Positions 49,564 through 63,030 of a DNA stretch of 64,000 nucleotides are shown here, piece after piece. The stretch's first letter is position 1, and the number at the start of each line of letters is the position of its first letter. The stretch spans positions 22,557,062 to 22,621,061 of the forward strand of contig NC_040011.1 of NCBI RefSeq assembly GCF_000972845.2, written 5' to 3'. The DNA comes from Larimichthys crocea (lineage: Eukaryota > Chordata > Actinopteri > Sciaenidae). A program made the position numbers and the translations under genes. The notes beneath the pieces are model-generated. The model was not told the DNA's origin and searched no databases. It was given only the letters and a program-made list of their open reading frames with translations.

Positions 49564-51609
49564 AGGACTTTAAGTGAACAGTGATAAGCATGCTTTGTTT
49601 TCTCTTCCTTTTTTTTTCATATAGCACATTGGTCTCTTCATAAGAAATAGGAAAATAGAGTGGAATGCTGTGTGTTCAGGCTAAATAAAATCTGCATAAT
49701 GTCCCACTCTACATAAGTCATTTAATACCTTTGATCTACAAAGCCAGAACGCCTTGAAGATCCCCTCCAGACATGTTTAAATGACTGTTTGAATAATAAT
49801 TTATGTCTGAAATCATTTTAATGCAAAAGACGTTCAAGGTAAAAATTCTTAAATTACATCTACGGCCACAAGCTAATTAAACATAATCCAGAATCTATGA
49901 AGACAGTGATATCTTTAAGTTCAGTGCCTCATACTTTCATTCAGCGTGTGTTCACCATGTTTCATGTTTACACATCACACTCTGTACGTGGGACATTAAT
50001 GTAACTTTAAAATAAGCTTTCTTTTTGAAATTATCAATTGAATATTAGTAAACTGTGAGTGACAGAAGAAGAAAAACAATGATATATCAGTATTATGCTG
50101 TGAAAACATTGAACTACATGCAACTCTACATGCAGTACCCCAACCTTCCCACAGGCGTTACTGTTGTACCATTAAAAAACCTCTATCAGTCATCAACAGT
50201 CACAATGCAGGCATTGCAAAGCATTATGTAATTTTTAAAATTCTTTTCTTTTTTCTCCAAAATTGTTTATTCCTCAGGACACAGTTTATAGCAGAGTCAT
50301 GCTGATGGAAATCTGGAAAAAACTAAATATATTTGTGAGAGTCCAGGAGGGGGAAGGACAGTTCTCTGCCTTTTAATATCACAAAACTTCTCTGAAATGA
50401 CGCTGCCAGTATGTTACACCACAGACACAGAAGACTATAAATATTGTTATTTAATTATTTCTGTAATCGGTGAGTCAAAAACGAAAAAGCATGTGTCATA
50501 AGAATAATAGGCCCAGTTCATTTGAAAGCTGTGTGATTTGTTTATTTACATAAAACATTCAACGCTGAAGTGGTCACTGCTGTGTCTTTGTTTGACCCGG
50601 CATAATTGATGCCACTTATAGCCAATTATTTACATGAAAATATTGCAAAATAATATAACAGAATTAAACTGATGACGATAAACTTTATGAAACGTCAATC
50701 AAATCCCAAACAGCAAACATTTCAACACTGAAAAGACGTTTATTTGAATGTTTACACCAGCACAAAGCAGCGAAAAATAGCATCTGAATTCAGTTTACAC
50801 CAGCACAAAGCAGCGAAAAATAGCATCTGAATTCAGTTTCAGGCTTCAACTTCTGTAGTTGACAGTTGCTATGTGTAGGTGCACATCAATGTGCATGATT
50901 TAATGAATGGGTATCTAAATATATTTCACATTTCAGTTGAGAACAGTTGCCTGTGGTGTTTTTATATTAGTTTTTATATTAATATGCCAGTTTACTGAAA
51001 TACTTCCCAGGAGAGAGTCACATCTTCTGATGCAGATTACACAAAGCAAACAGTCTAAAGTAACTCAAATCCTTTCAATAACAATCTGTTCTGTGATAGA
51101 TACAGATGGGGCTCATACAGTAGGCGGGCTAACATATACATACACTGCAAATTGCTCATGCAGCTTTTTGATTCCCTTGAAACTAATTTAAAAACTCTAC
51201 ACTGAGGCTGCAGACGAGTGAGGAGGACAGTGACAAATAACATCGAGTGGAGTGTGGTGCTGTTCATTAGAGCCCTTATCCAATTTCACACTCGCACTGG
51301 ACCCCTTTTTTTGGATGCCCTTTCAAAGCAAAGTTCTGACGTTTCAGAGTTTGTCTGAGTTTCTTCAAACACCCGGAGGTGCAAGATGACAAATGTGAAA
51401 TGTGCTGCCCTTTATGGTGAAGATTTCCTTGTCACACAGTATTAGAGTCTGAAAGTCATATGTATGCTTCTCTATGCTTTGACTATAAAAATACATTTGA
51501 AATTAAATTTAAGAATAGACAGAACAGCAGACAGAAGCATTAGAGCTGTTTTTTTGGCTGGAACAGAAAGTCATGTCTGACACTTAAGGCACATTTATAG
51601 TTGTGCATT
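49564..51609. other. Upstream flanking DNA, no gene seen
   Basis: AT-rich with the 43-bp tandem duplication noted separately. No coding or RNA gene is supported. Confidence 0.5.
50750..50835. repeat. Exact 43-bp tandem duplication
   Basis: A unit starting GTTTACACCAGCACAAAGC and ending TCTGAATTCA occurs at 50750-50792 and is repeated without change at 50793-50835. Identity implies a recent event or an assembly artefact. Confidence 0.93.
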
Positions 51610-52062
51610 AAAGGGATAGTTCAGATTATTTGAAGTGAGGTTGTATGAGGTACTTATCCATAGCCAGTGTTGGTGGCATACCAACAGCGTGGGGAAGCAG
51701 ACAGGACTCCCAGCAAACAAGTGTACGTGTTTTCACCACTTTACCATGCCATTAGACCTCTTTCCAAAAAGGAGAATGAAACATTCATATTCTATGCTCT
51801 CTTTAATGCCACCAGACATAGTTGACAAAAAATCAAATTTTACCTCACATTTCACAGAAGTTCCTCTGCTGCCCCTTTAGTTTGTTTGTATTTTAGGTTT
51901 AGGTTTTGTACATGTGTACAGTACATTGCTTTATCTTCCGTGCTGGTCCTCCTGTCTGCTTCTCCAAACTGGGGCTGTGCCAACTGCCTTCTGCTGTAGG
52001 TAATACACTGACTTTGGGTAAGTACCACATTCAACCCCATCTCAAATAACCCATACTATAGC
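51610..52062. mobile_element. Foldback MITE of percomorph type
   Basis: The left end (51610-51670: AAAGGGATAGTTCAGATTAT, then GTTGTATGAGGTACTTATCC) pairs with the right end (52001-52062: TAATACACTGACTTTGGGTA, AGTACCACATTCAACCCCAT) as an inverted repeat of about 60 bases. A second inner inverted pair is AGCAGACAGGACTCCCAGCA (51699-51718) with TGCTGGTCCTCCTGTCTGCT (51941-51960). I recognise the 'aaagggatagttcggatt ... tatgaggtacttatccatag' module as a repeat abundant in spiny-rayed fishes. There is no coding capacity. Confidence 0.75.
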
Positions 52063-53229
52063 TGGAAGGTTACAGTGTCACTCTGAACTGTAGCAGTAAC
52101 ATCGGGGCTATGGCAGCTTCGAAAATCAACATATAAAGAATGGAAAAATTGCTCGATCTTCTCTGTGACACACATCTATCAAAGATATCTCCACAGCAAA
52201 TCTTCTACCCGCTATCAATGAGTGAAAACTACTGCATAAAACAAAACATATGCCATATCTAAGGCATTTAAACATTTAAACATAGTTTAAGGTTCAATCA
52301 TCCTGGTATAAAATTTTAAAAAATCTTCTCTTTTTTACAAAACTTTTCCTTTTTAGCTCTGTCTCTATAAATCATAGTCTTGGAATGGTATACCTGCTAC
52401 TGCAGAAAACAGCTATTATTTATTTGTCATCCATAGTCAAACTCTGCTGACAATTTGGAAACTCAAAAGGAAATTCTGATATGTCTTTATAACGTATTAA
52501 ATCACGACAGCTTCCTTCTTTTGAGCTGTGATGTCCTTCTACTACTTTTCTCAGCTGTTAGAAGATGTACCTCGCATCATGAACTAGCTCCCACATCACA
52601 AATAAAGGTAATGACTTGGCAAAAGCTGAAATGAAGATATGATGTACCACATCGACAGGGGCACCATTTTCTAAAGCTATGAAAATATTCCAGTTGCAGG
52701 AAACTGTGCTTAGGAAGGTTTATGATGATGTTTTAATGACACAGGCTAATAGGAGGATCTGAACCCCACACTGGGTTTGTTGTCAGACTGATGGCATCTT
52801 GGGTTGAATACTAGTTGGAATTCTCTCAAATGTTTAGGTAATTCACTTGAGTCTAGTCTGATTGCCCTTTCAGACGAGTTCATATTTGAATTATCCGCAG
52901 GACTACTGCACTGACTTGTATGGAGTGAAAAATCAATGCAAGCCGTCTTGATTTAAGATAATACTGTGTTTCCTGCAGGACCGGGCTTTCATACTGAAAA
53001 GTGTTCTACTGAGGAAATAATCTTCACTAAAAGGCACAAAAGCAATTTATGCAATTAGATTTTAACACTGGACTTGATGACTAAGGCATTATTGCAGAGG
53101 CTTGTGGGGAGTATTATGGCGCTGGCAGAATGACCATTTCCTACTGTTACATCAACAAACTGCCTAAATGTTACTGTTCAGCTGTGGGAAGTAAAAAAAT
53201 GTACTGACCCACTGTGCTTGAACACACTT
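52063..53229. other. Upstream flanking DNA, no gene seen
   Basis: AT-rich unique-looking sequence. No recognisable feature. Confidence 0.45.
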
Positions 53230-53470
53230 TTGTATTATGTTATGATGTGAAAGGTTTATTGTTATACCTGATATTTTCATGTTATTGTGACATACAAACC
53301 TATCACATTATAACAAGAAAAGTTTCTTGTTATAATCTGCATAATCTGTGTCGTAATAATGAGAAAATATCATATAACATGAAAAAATAATGTTATAACA
53401 TACGTATCTGTTGCGAAATTTATTGATTTTTACGATAAATCTGTTAACATAACATGGAAACACTGTAATT
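53230..53470. repeat. AT-rich palindromic repeat cluster
   Basis: Contains a 30-base near-perfect palindrome (53307-53336; arms ATTATAACAAGAAA and TTTCTTGTTATAAT, centre AG) surrounded by related TTATAACA and ATAATGAGAAAATATCAT modules in both orientations. This organisation is typical of a foldback element seen in fish genomes. Exact borders are unclear. Confidence 0.6.
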
Positions 53471-56400
53471 ATTTAATTGTAAAATGATGGTAAAACCAAA
53501 AGAGCTGTAAATAAAAATGTGAATGCAACATTTTTACTTGTATTTTACTGTTTTCGTTTTAGACATTTCCTGCGTTGTGCTTTTGCGTATTAATTACATA
53601 TTTAAGCCACTTGGGGGAGCAGCAGAAATTTGTTATGGTGAACGTGTTAGCAAGAAAATATAGAGCTGAGTGGAACGCTATAATTCTCTGCAGGTTTGTC
53701 ACTGCAAGCGTCCCCTACCACGTTACACATAGTTATTTGATCCATTGCTGATATAAAATTATTGATTTTTGCCGCTTTTATTTAAGGATCTGAGCACTTG
53801 GTCACACATGCATGCTGTACAGTGCAAGACAAATGCCTCATGCAGCAGAGATTGTGCAGCACTTATCTATTTACACAGATGTGAAGCATGCAGCTCTGTA
53901 GTCGAGTATGTTATCCTCTGTGGCCATGAGAGCTGTGTATCATACACAGATAAAAGCCTGAAGCTGTCTGAAGCAGAAGTGTGTAAATCTTTTACTGTAC
54001 ACTGAGCCACCTCTTTAAATGCCTCCCGCAGTTCTATTATTACCAGGGGATGGATTTCATGTTTGTCAAGGCAGAAAATAATAGCTTTGAAAGTGTTACG
54101 TTCATCCATGAAAAATGTGAAAAAGAAGAGCTCTGTTCAAATATGCTGACTGTGGGCGACTGCGCACTGTACCTCCCACATGGGAGAGGGGATCCCTTGA
54201 TTTGTGTCCCTCGATTCAGCGATCACATATCATAAATGGTGTCGCGGTGGGGGGGAAAAAAGAGCAGAGGTGCAGATGGATCCCTGAGGCACCCCATTAA
54301 GCAAAGTTTAACATCGTAAGCATTTCTTGAGTTACACTGGTATCAAATGCACTGGTGCCTATGAAGTGCTTAAGGGTATACTTTTCAAGTATGGAATAAA
54401 AAGGTACATTCAGACTCAGGCTTTGAGCTCTTGGTGGGAAAAATAGTTAAATCAGGGTAAAATCTATTTATAACATCCCATTTACCATGCTCAGCATGAA
54501 GCAAAATAAACGTCCATCTGCTGTATGATAAGCTAGAAACAACCTTGGTACAGAAAAGTCTATTTAGCCAGCTTGAAGCGGGAACGGGAGATTCATTAGA
54601 CTGCAGGAAGCTGGTCCTGAAAGTTGGCAAGCTCTTGCTTAGAGTTCCACTGAGGTTGGGAGATGTTCTGTAATTTCCGACCCCGAGCTAATCTGTACAG
54701 CATGCTGTGTGGTGAGAGTGCGATTTCCACTTGGGGCGGGGGGGGATGACAAATTTCTTTGCATTTGAACTCCCTCATGTCTTCCTTGTCACGTCTGTAA
54801 TTAAATATGTGCTCCCTGGGAGACAGTGGGGTTCTGGGTAATAAAAAGCCTACTTTGTAAGCTCCCCCCTCCTCCTCTCTCTCCTCTGCTGTTTAGTTTG
54901 TGTTTGTCGGCATAGTGACAAACCCCAAGACACGCTTTACATGGAATTTTAATGCTTGCAAAGTTAATCTCTATATCTGCCAAGAAGCATATCTGCTCAA
55001 ACCAGGCTACATCAGTTTTTATGCAGCTGAACAATCTTGTCTAATCTTAACTAAATGACTCGAACAGACGTCTCCTTTCATACAGCTCAGAATGCAAAAG
55101 ACCATGTGGAAATACTGGGGGAGGGGAGGGAGGATGGGGGGGTCTATTTTTACAGCAAATTGGTGCCACTGTCTTGATGATATTTTTTCAACAAAAGTTG
55201 TTCCAGCCTGGGCTGCTTAGGGTTTATTCACATAAAGACTGATACTGTTAGTAGCTGGTAGTATAGCTTAACTCGCCCTCTAAAATGACTAAGGACGATA
55301 GCGCAGCAGAGTAAATCATTCCCTCTAATTTTATTTATTAGTCACTGCTGACCGGCATGCAATGTATTACTATTTTCTTCTGTTAGTTTTGTTTGTACGT
55401 GTATCACTCCTCACACTGGGGCTGTTTTTTTTTATTTTTTTCATGTGAGACATGTGGTGTGTCCGTACATGACTTGTTGTACTGTAACGGACGGCAGCCA
55501 AACACCACTGAGACTGGTTAGGTACAGTACACAGCCTGTAGACTCTGTGTTGGGTTATGTTGGGCTGATGAATGATGAACCGGAGGCCTGCATTTATTTC
55601 TGTGCTGACATGTCTGCCCATTCTTATTCCCAGGTCATGCCTTTTGTTACACCTGGCTTCAGTGTAAACCCATGCTCATTGGTTGAAATAGAAAGAACAG
55701 ATAGATAGAACTCTGCATCTGGAGGCTAGGTTGATCTAGATAGAACAAGCTCAAATAAAACACCTAAATAGACATATTTTTATAGGTAAACTTGTATGTT
55801 TTATTTTAGAACCGTTTCCAATGGTTGCCATAAATGATTCTTTGGCCATATGAGTAATGTGTAACTTGTTTTTACAGTAGTTCAGTATTACAATGTATGT
55901 GACCTAACTAGCTTAATAGTTTTATGGCTCAAGTCACCTTGTGAGAAATCCCTGTTTTCTAGTTTGCTAACCTGCAGTTATCTAAAGTATTTCTCCATTT
56001 TCTAGCTTTTTATGAAGTTTTGTACAACTGTACACATCTGGCTGTGTGAAAGCTATTCCCATTCTTTTCAGATGCTAGTTTGTGTCCTATGCAACTTCTG
56101 TCTGCAGCATGATCCCGTGAATTTGAGAAGTTACATACAGAATATCAAAGCTGCTTTTCAGTCTCTCAGTTAAGGCTCATGTCCAGTCTCAGGTCTGTAT
56201 TGGGCAAGTCCAAATCAAACTTGTCCTGATTTAGGAATTGGAAATAAAAAAAGCTTCATCTTCCTGTTCACGTCTGACATGGAAAAGCCACAGTGCAATA
56301 TTTTCTATTCATTCTGAGGTAAACTCTCCTCACCATCTGGCCTTCAGGTCTCAAGAGCAGTCTGGCAAACAAGTCCATGTCCAGCTGAAAGTCTTTGTGA

Positions 56401-59400
56401 CTCTAACAGTCAAACTGTTGCGTATTATTATGTTAAAAGGTTATTAAGAATTTGATTTATTCGTCTAACAGAAAAAAAAATCATCCCAATACTAGCTTAC
56501 CATAATATCATCTTCAAGTTACTGTATGATTATCAACAATTCAGTCCAATTGTCTACAAATATGGAATGATATGTGAAATGCTGTACTTGTGTTACAATT
56601 TTTAACAATGAAAGTAAATTAGATTTGAACAATGTGTGCCTGACAGTGCCCCTAGCATACATATCTGGCCATAAATCCCCTTTTATCACTTCTGCATTCC
56701 TGAGGATAAATGTCCTCTATATAAAGCAGTATTAGGTTTCACTGTGCAAACACAAAACTGATGATATCTTCTTTATCACATGCATTTCTCATAGAGTATC
56801 TTTGTGATCAGGGTTAAGGGGTTGTTTTGAGTGTTTATCTCATATTTCTAACAACACAAGAAGCAGCCAGTTTTCAGATTTGTCGCCATGGTTCATTGGC
56901 ACAGGTTTATCATGCTGCTTTTGTCAGCAAATTCATACAGTACTAATAACTATTTAAGCTGTTTCTTAAGCTTAAATTACTGTCTGAAATATACATTTTT
57001 TCATTTCTTTTAATGCTTGAATATAGACAGGTCTATCTTCAGAGTGGAAAATGAATTGTGGTTCTGATATTGCCATTTTGACAGCCTTTCCAGGATCATA
57101 CTTGAGGTCTTACATGTGCTTCCCTTCAGTGTAAATGACTGTACAGTATGTGCAAGGAAGTGGAATACATTCCCCCAGAAAGCTGGCCAAACTCATACCA
57201 TATCTCAGCTTTCATCAGACTGGATAATGCACTGTGGTTCCATTCTGTTGCCGTTGAGATTGCTGTTTCGACAAAAAGAAGGAAAAAAAGAAGAAGAAGA
57301 AGAAAAGAAAGAAAAAAAGGTTTCAGGGAAATGTGATGTTTATCATATCTGCCCTGATGCCTGCTGTGTCAGTATGTGGATCCTGTGTTTCTCTGTACAC
57401 AAACTTGTTATGATGGACTTGGGTTTGTATTGTCAACTCAGCAAATGATCTGTGACGGAGGCTGTCTCAGAGCCCTGAACATGCAGTTAAAGCATGTTTG
57501 ATATCACTGTTTTTCTATTTCTTTATATAATTGTGTAATTACATTTTGTATAGACTGTTTGTGAATATTTATTTATCTACCAGAGATATGGTATATAGCA
57601 GAATTTATTTTCCATTTCTAAGAAGAAAGACATTTTTATTTTGAATTTTGATATTGCTGTTTCCTCATATTTAGGGATACACCTTCATTTTTTTCTTGGC
57701 TCCTCATAGCTAATATTTTAAAAATTGTGATGTGGGCAGTGGAACCTACAGTAGGTGGGAGCAAACCACTGGGCAGATATGAGCCGTGATATCACGCATT
57801 GATTTGTGGACAACAATTTTGAAGTCTTGAGTTTGGCATTGTATAACTTGGAGCCAGAACTGACCATATTTAGAAAAGCATGGAACTGGTGGATCAGTTG
57901 GGTTGCAATTGGTTTTGAGATTTTTGTCAAGCAGGAAAAAAAAGAAGAAAAATGTACGCCTGCTTGGTCACAAACAACCGTAAAATATGTTTTTGAAAAT
58001 ATTTGAAGTGGGAAATATGCAATGCAGTAACACAAACTGCCTAGTTTGACAGTTTGAAATGAGTTTTGTGAGTCAGTAATTTGCACTGGATGGATTCATT
58101 GAGGATGACTAGTCATTCATAAGATAGCTACACATTGTTTTGTATAGATACTTATACCCTGCTTTATCATCCATTTAACTCTTATTTATCTTTAATTAAT
58201 GCCATCTAATTGGGACTATGTTTTACAAAATAAACATGCTGCATGGAAGAAGACTTATTTAGATTAATTAGGAAAACCCGATACTCAATACAAGTGGACC
58301 TTTTTGTTGCAACCAATAGATCTGACCCCTGCCGGCCATTAGAAAGAATGCAGATTCAAAACACTTGCATTGGCTTCATTTCACAGACCCAGAAGCTCTG
58401 TCCATAATTATACTGTCGATGGTGGCAACATAGCAGCTTTTAACTAGCATGGGTATCTTACGACTCTTAGATCAATTTTACCACAGAACAATTATACAAG
58501 GATGCTTTATCTGAACCAGAGTCCTCTAAACCTCTAATGACCACGAGCTGGAAGATCTCAGAGGCCCCGAGCTTTATCTGCACTTCCCAGAATCAAGTCT
58601 GCAGCTGGCTCTGTAGGTGTCCATGGAGGTCCAAGAGAGGACAAGGGACCTAGCTAGCTTGATAAAAAAGTAAAGTAAAAGTAAAATAAAAAGACATTTT
58701 TATATAAATCTGATCAAATTGCAATTAACTGCAGCGTATGGATATTGTGTAACATGGGAGTGTTCTTTTAACCTCCTGACTAAGAAGTTTGAAGTTTGGG
58801 TTCATTAAAATTGACATCTGCTGCCTGCGATCATCTTGTCCCTAGATTTTAGTAGATAGCTGACAAACACAAGCTGCTATTTATATAGCAGCTCTAATTA
58901 GATCAGTTCCCCCTCCACATACATACATACATTAGTTTGATATGTCTGTAATGTATTGCAGAAGCATCAAACTAATTATTGCTGCAACACCCTGTAAGAT
59001 AGTTTAGCTAACTGTAATAAATGATTTCATCAGACACTTTCCAGCCAATCAGAAATCAGTATTTTGTGTTGTCAAAGTATAAAGCATGCAATCAATTTTA
59101 TAGTATTTTGTTAATGTGATTGTTCATTTGTTTGCAGACTTGTGTTAATTATATTATGGTTTGTTTGCTAAGCAGTAGCAAAAATGGACAGTATGAATGA
59201 CTCAGCAGATACCTAGCCAAGATCTGGTAGCCTGGTTTCAGACTTATGAATCACTGCCCGCATCTCAGAGATTTTCAGTGATACGTATAAGTCTGGTCTT
59301 GTGTCCACTGACAGCTGTTTGCCCAGTTGGAGAAATAATCAATCAAAGATCAGTCAATCGGAGCTTTGTAAGCAGGATTCAAATTGTGCTAGAGCCAGAA

Positions 59401-62400
59401 AAATAGCCTCATTCATTACAAATTGTGACAGAAAATGATGTCCACAAAATGTATAATCAGTGCATCTGTTCAGGTTATGAGTCAACTTATACAGGAAAAA
59501 CAGCAACTCATAAGTCAGCAAATGTCTTCAATCATGATGAAAACTGTTAAATGCAGCTTTAGTATCTACTAAAGATGGCAGGGATGATATCACACTCACT
59601 ACTCATTGTTAGGACATAATTAAAAGAACAATCAACATATATTTATGAACAATACAGTATGCCAGACAATGAAAATGTAGTCTGAATATGTGCTTAAAGA
59701 TTTGAGGCATACAAAAGTCAGTTTAGCATTTTGGAAACATTTTGGGAATCCGGTGACTCACTTGCTGATCTCTCTACTTCTTGCATTTTCAACCACTACA
59801 ACGGGAGATCAGAACAGATCAGCAGTCAGAAAATCTTTGTTTTCAAGCCAAAAACACAGTTAGTTGTTCCATTCCTCCAGTGATGTTACCACTACCACGC
59901 GCTTACATTACCTTTGCTTACTTGTTTGCAGTATAAAATGTGTTTTTTCGTGTATGTGTCAACTCCAGTCCACTCTAATTCACAGGAACAGGCAGTTGTG
60001 GTGGAAGAAGCTGTGAAAACTGACACTGAAAGTTTGTTCTTTTACTGTACTGCTTGAAACTACTGTAATTATGACCACTTATTCTCAGCCAGTAATTCAC
60101 AAGACTTTGGGGCAATCTTTAAAAACCTTGTAATGATTAACACATTTTCTAATCTAATCAAACATTACCGGTCCCACTTGGGCAAACAATATGAGTTTCA
60201 TTGATAAAATAGCTGTTTAAATCACCCAAAGGTGTGGTTTTCCTTTCCTTGGCCATAATGTAATGTGGATCATTGTTTGAGTCCTACTTATTTCCCTGCC
60301 AGATTCTTCCTCCATTACTAAGACCACTTCAGAGCTGTCTTTAATGGACACATTTGGGCTGCAAGCCAACAGTCGTTTTCAACTCTGCTGCTCTATGAAA
60401 TGACTCACAATTAGCTCCATTGAGGTAACTGTCAGCGCACTAATCTCTGGCTTTTTCCATATAATTAAAGGAGAGGCTTTCAGCCTGTTTACACAAAAAC
60501 ATGATCAGATTCTTGGGAACAGTGGACTTGATGATGAGCCGGGCTTTGTGTATGATCCCCCTGAGGCTTCATAGTGTGTCAGAGACTTGACGGACCATGT
60601 TGGGAGCCAGGTCACCTGCATCAACCGCCTCCACCCTACCCCCAGGATGATGAGCATGGTGGACAGATGAGTGTTGACTCAGCGGTGCTACTCTGCCCTA
60701 AAACATGAACATGTCTCCGTAGGTGGTGGCCCAAAAAGTAACCTGAACCAACCAATAGAAATTTACCCATAGTCCCATAGTTTTTGCTGGTACAGTTTTG
60801 ATAAATATAAAAAAAAAATGGTGTACTGTATTATAGATTTGGCAGATTGACAAAAAGAGTTGTATGTAGATAATTAAATACTTAATCTCACACACACTTT
60901 CACACACACATCTACAAGTTATGTAATTGATGCATGTTAATGGGAGATCTTTGACTCTTTAATCTATCTAGCATTTAATTATGGATTTCTATATTTTAGC
61001 TTGGCATAATATCTGGTGAGAATTTCCAAAGAAGTTTCTTGGAGTGGACACGATTGTCAAACTTCTTGGAGAAAACCATCTTATCTCATGAGCTGCTTGT
61101 GGAGATAACACATTATTTTAACATACCACTGTATATTCATCGAGTGAGTGTTTTTTTTTTCCTCATAGGATGGATGAATGATGCCCATAATGTGACAGGA
61201 TGTTCATTGCCAAAAACACAGACGTTGAAGAATTGTTAACAAGGATTCAGGACAAGTTTTACTGTGAGATGTGTCAGAGCATTGTTCTAATGTGCTGAAG
61301 TGGTGAATTGTAGGATGTGAAATGCATAAGCTGTCATTAGTTTTTGAAATGGCTGTCATACCTGTTTTAATAGGCACCTGGATGTCCATCCTGTGGGAAA
61401 ATCCAACTTCAAAGAAGTCAGAGAGATTCTACTTAGTGATGAGTCACATATTTGAACCTATTAAAAAAACTTACCTAATGCCTATAGTTTAATCTGACTC
61501 TAATGAGTCTGGTGACTTGCAATTATGAAGTTTCATATTAATCTCCTTATATCTGCAACTAAACATGAAAACTAATAATTCATCATTTAAAATTATCCAT
61601 TATGCAAGCAAAAGGTCACTTCACTTTTTTTTATTTTTACACAGTCAGGAAAGAGCATGTACAGTATGTTCTAAATCAGTTTCCAGTCAGCAAAAAATGA
61701 ATTCTTCGATTCACTCAATCCAATAACATTTGGAACACATAGAAGAGCCAGGTGATTAAATCAAATTAAATTGTATTGCTATTGAAGTAAGCAAATATGT
61801 GGAAGATCTGGCCAATTCCATGCCTCGAAATCAATGTCAGTATAAAGAATGGCAGAGCATTAATGACGTTAGCCATACGTTTTCGAAATATGCGAAATAT
61901 GCTTCTTCCAACTCCCTGTTAATCTAAATATCAGCAAAGATGTGGATCAAAAGCAGACCTGAGGTGTGCTAAATGGAGCCTTGGTGCTCTAATATGCCAT
62001 CATAATGGCTCTTACTTGTAGATCAAAGCGGCCATGCAGAAAATTATGCATAACATTAAGCATGCATTATGCATTAAGCCTTAATATGATTTGAACGGGT
62101 GAGTTTAAAAAAAAAAAAAAACATCTGCACCTGTACAGTTGTTATAAATGTTTATTTCTGCTGTGAAGTTGGACATTTTAATATGGACATTTATGGAGAT
62201 AATGGACATATGGCATATGGAGACTTCTGGAGCCAGCCTCAAGGAATTACAGTTTTTAGCACTTCCGCATTGGCTTCATTTCCCAGCACCAGAGACTGCC
62301 ACTTGGTTGAAATCAAACCTTTTTTAGCAGCTTCCATGTGAATGAACGAGGCCCAGCCTCCAACGCTGTATCCAGTTCTCTGTGTACATCCATGTTTAAA

Positions 62401-62784
62401 ACAGACAAACAATTCATTCCTTCTCCTTTTGTGTCTTTTAGTCTGCGAAGCTGATAAAAAGACACAACCCTTAGTGCCACTTCTCACAGCCCCTTGCACG
62501 ACAGGGCTTGACAGACCTGTCTCACTTACTTGCAGTTGCTAGGCTATAATTGGACAACCACTATAACTGTTTGAGGAAAGAACTTTGTACCTGAGCACAG
62601 TACGCATGACAGAATAAAGGTCCATGAAAGAAAGATGGGAAAAGTTAGGACATTTCACTTCTTTAAGAGGAGATTTGGGGTCAAGGGGAGAGAGGAAATC
62701 TCATCAGTGAATGAGTGGTGATGAGATGGAGTCACTGAAAGCTGCTGTGGGTGTAATAAATATAATATGTGTATGTGTGTGAGA
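53471..62784. other. Upstream flanking DNA, no gene seen
   Basis: AT-rich with scattered homopolymers (for example a T run at 55426-55441 with a few breaks and an A run at 62107-62120), an AAG-rich patch (57275-57318) and an imperfect hairpin at 59239-59295. A short CCACTTGGGGGAGCAGCAG module near 53608 resembles the start of the repeat at 25090. None of the short frames has a recognisable domain. Confidence 0.45.
59239..59295. repeat. Imperfect 18-20 bp inverted repeat
   Basis: CAGACTTATGAATCACTG (59239-59256) and CAGTGATACGTATAAGTCTG (59276-59295) are reverse complements apart from a few inserted or changed bases. The flanking CTGGTTTCAGAC and GTCTGGTCTT extend the symmetry. It could be a small foldback element. 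Confidence 0.6.
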
Positions 62785-63030
62785 TAGAGGCTAGAGGAGA
62801 GGGGGAGGAAAGGAGAAGGATGGAGAGCAATTATGTCATAGAGGAGAGTAAGAAGGAAAGCAAAAGAGGGGTGAGTGAAAGGAGAAAGTGAAAAAAATAA
62901 GGAGTAGAGGAGAGGATATGGAAGCTGAGAGGACAGTAGAGGATGAAGAAGAGAAGAGGAGATGAGAGGAAGAATGACAAGAGAGTAAAATAGGAAGAAG
63001 AGAAGGGGAGGATAGAAGGGAGGAAGGGGG
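62785..63030. repeat. Purine-rich GAGGA low-complexity tract
   Basis: About 245 bases of plus-strand sequence that is mostly A and G with GAGGA, GGAAG and AAGAG units, following a short TG run (62769-62780). Non-coding. Confidence 0.8.

Noticed and set aside
48978..49584. Overlapping open frames of 184 and 187 codons on opposite strands
   Set aside because: They lie over a decayed Tc1 transposon. The only recognisable protein similarity is the short SPDFNLVQHLWDEV signature on the plus strand; the rest has no domain and arises from low stop density.
50750..50835. Could the paired direct repeats be CRISPR-like?
   Set aside because: The units are directly adjacent with no spacers, only two copies exist, and the genome is eukaryotic.
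59730..59850. Possible further fish dispersed repeat (TTTAGCATTTTGGAAACATTTTGGGAAT)
   Set aside because: Only a vague likeness to a remembered family; not enough aligned modules to support a call.
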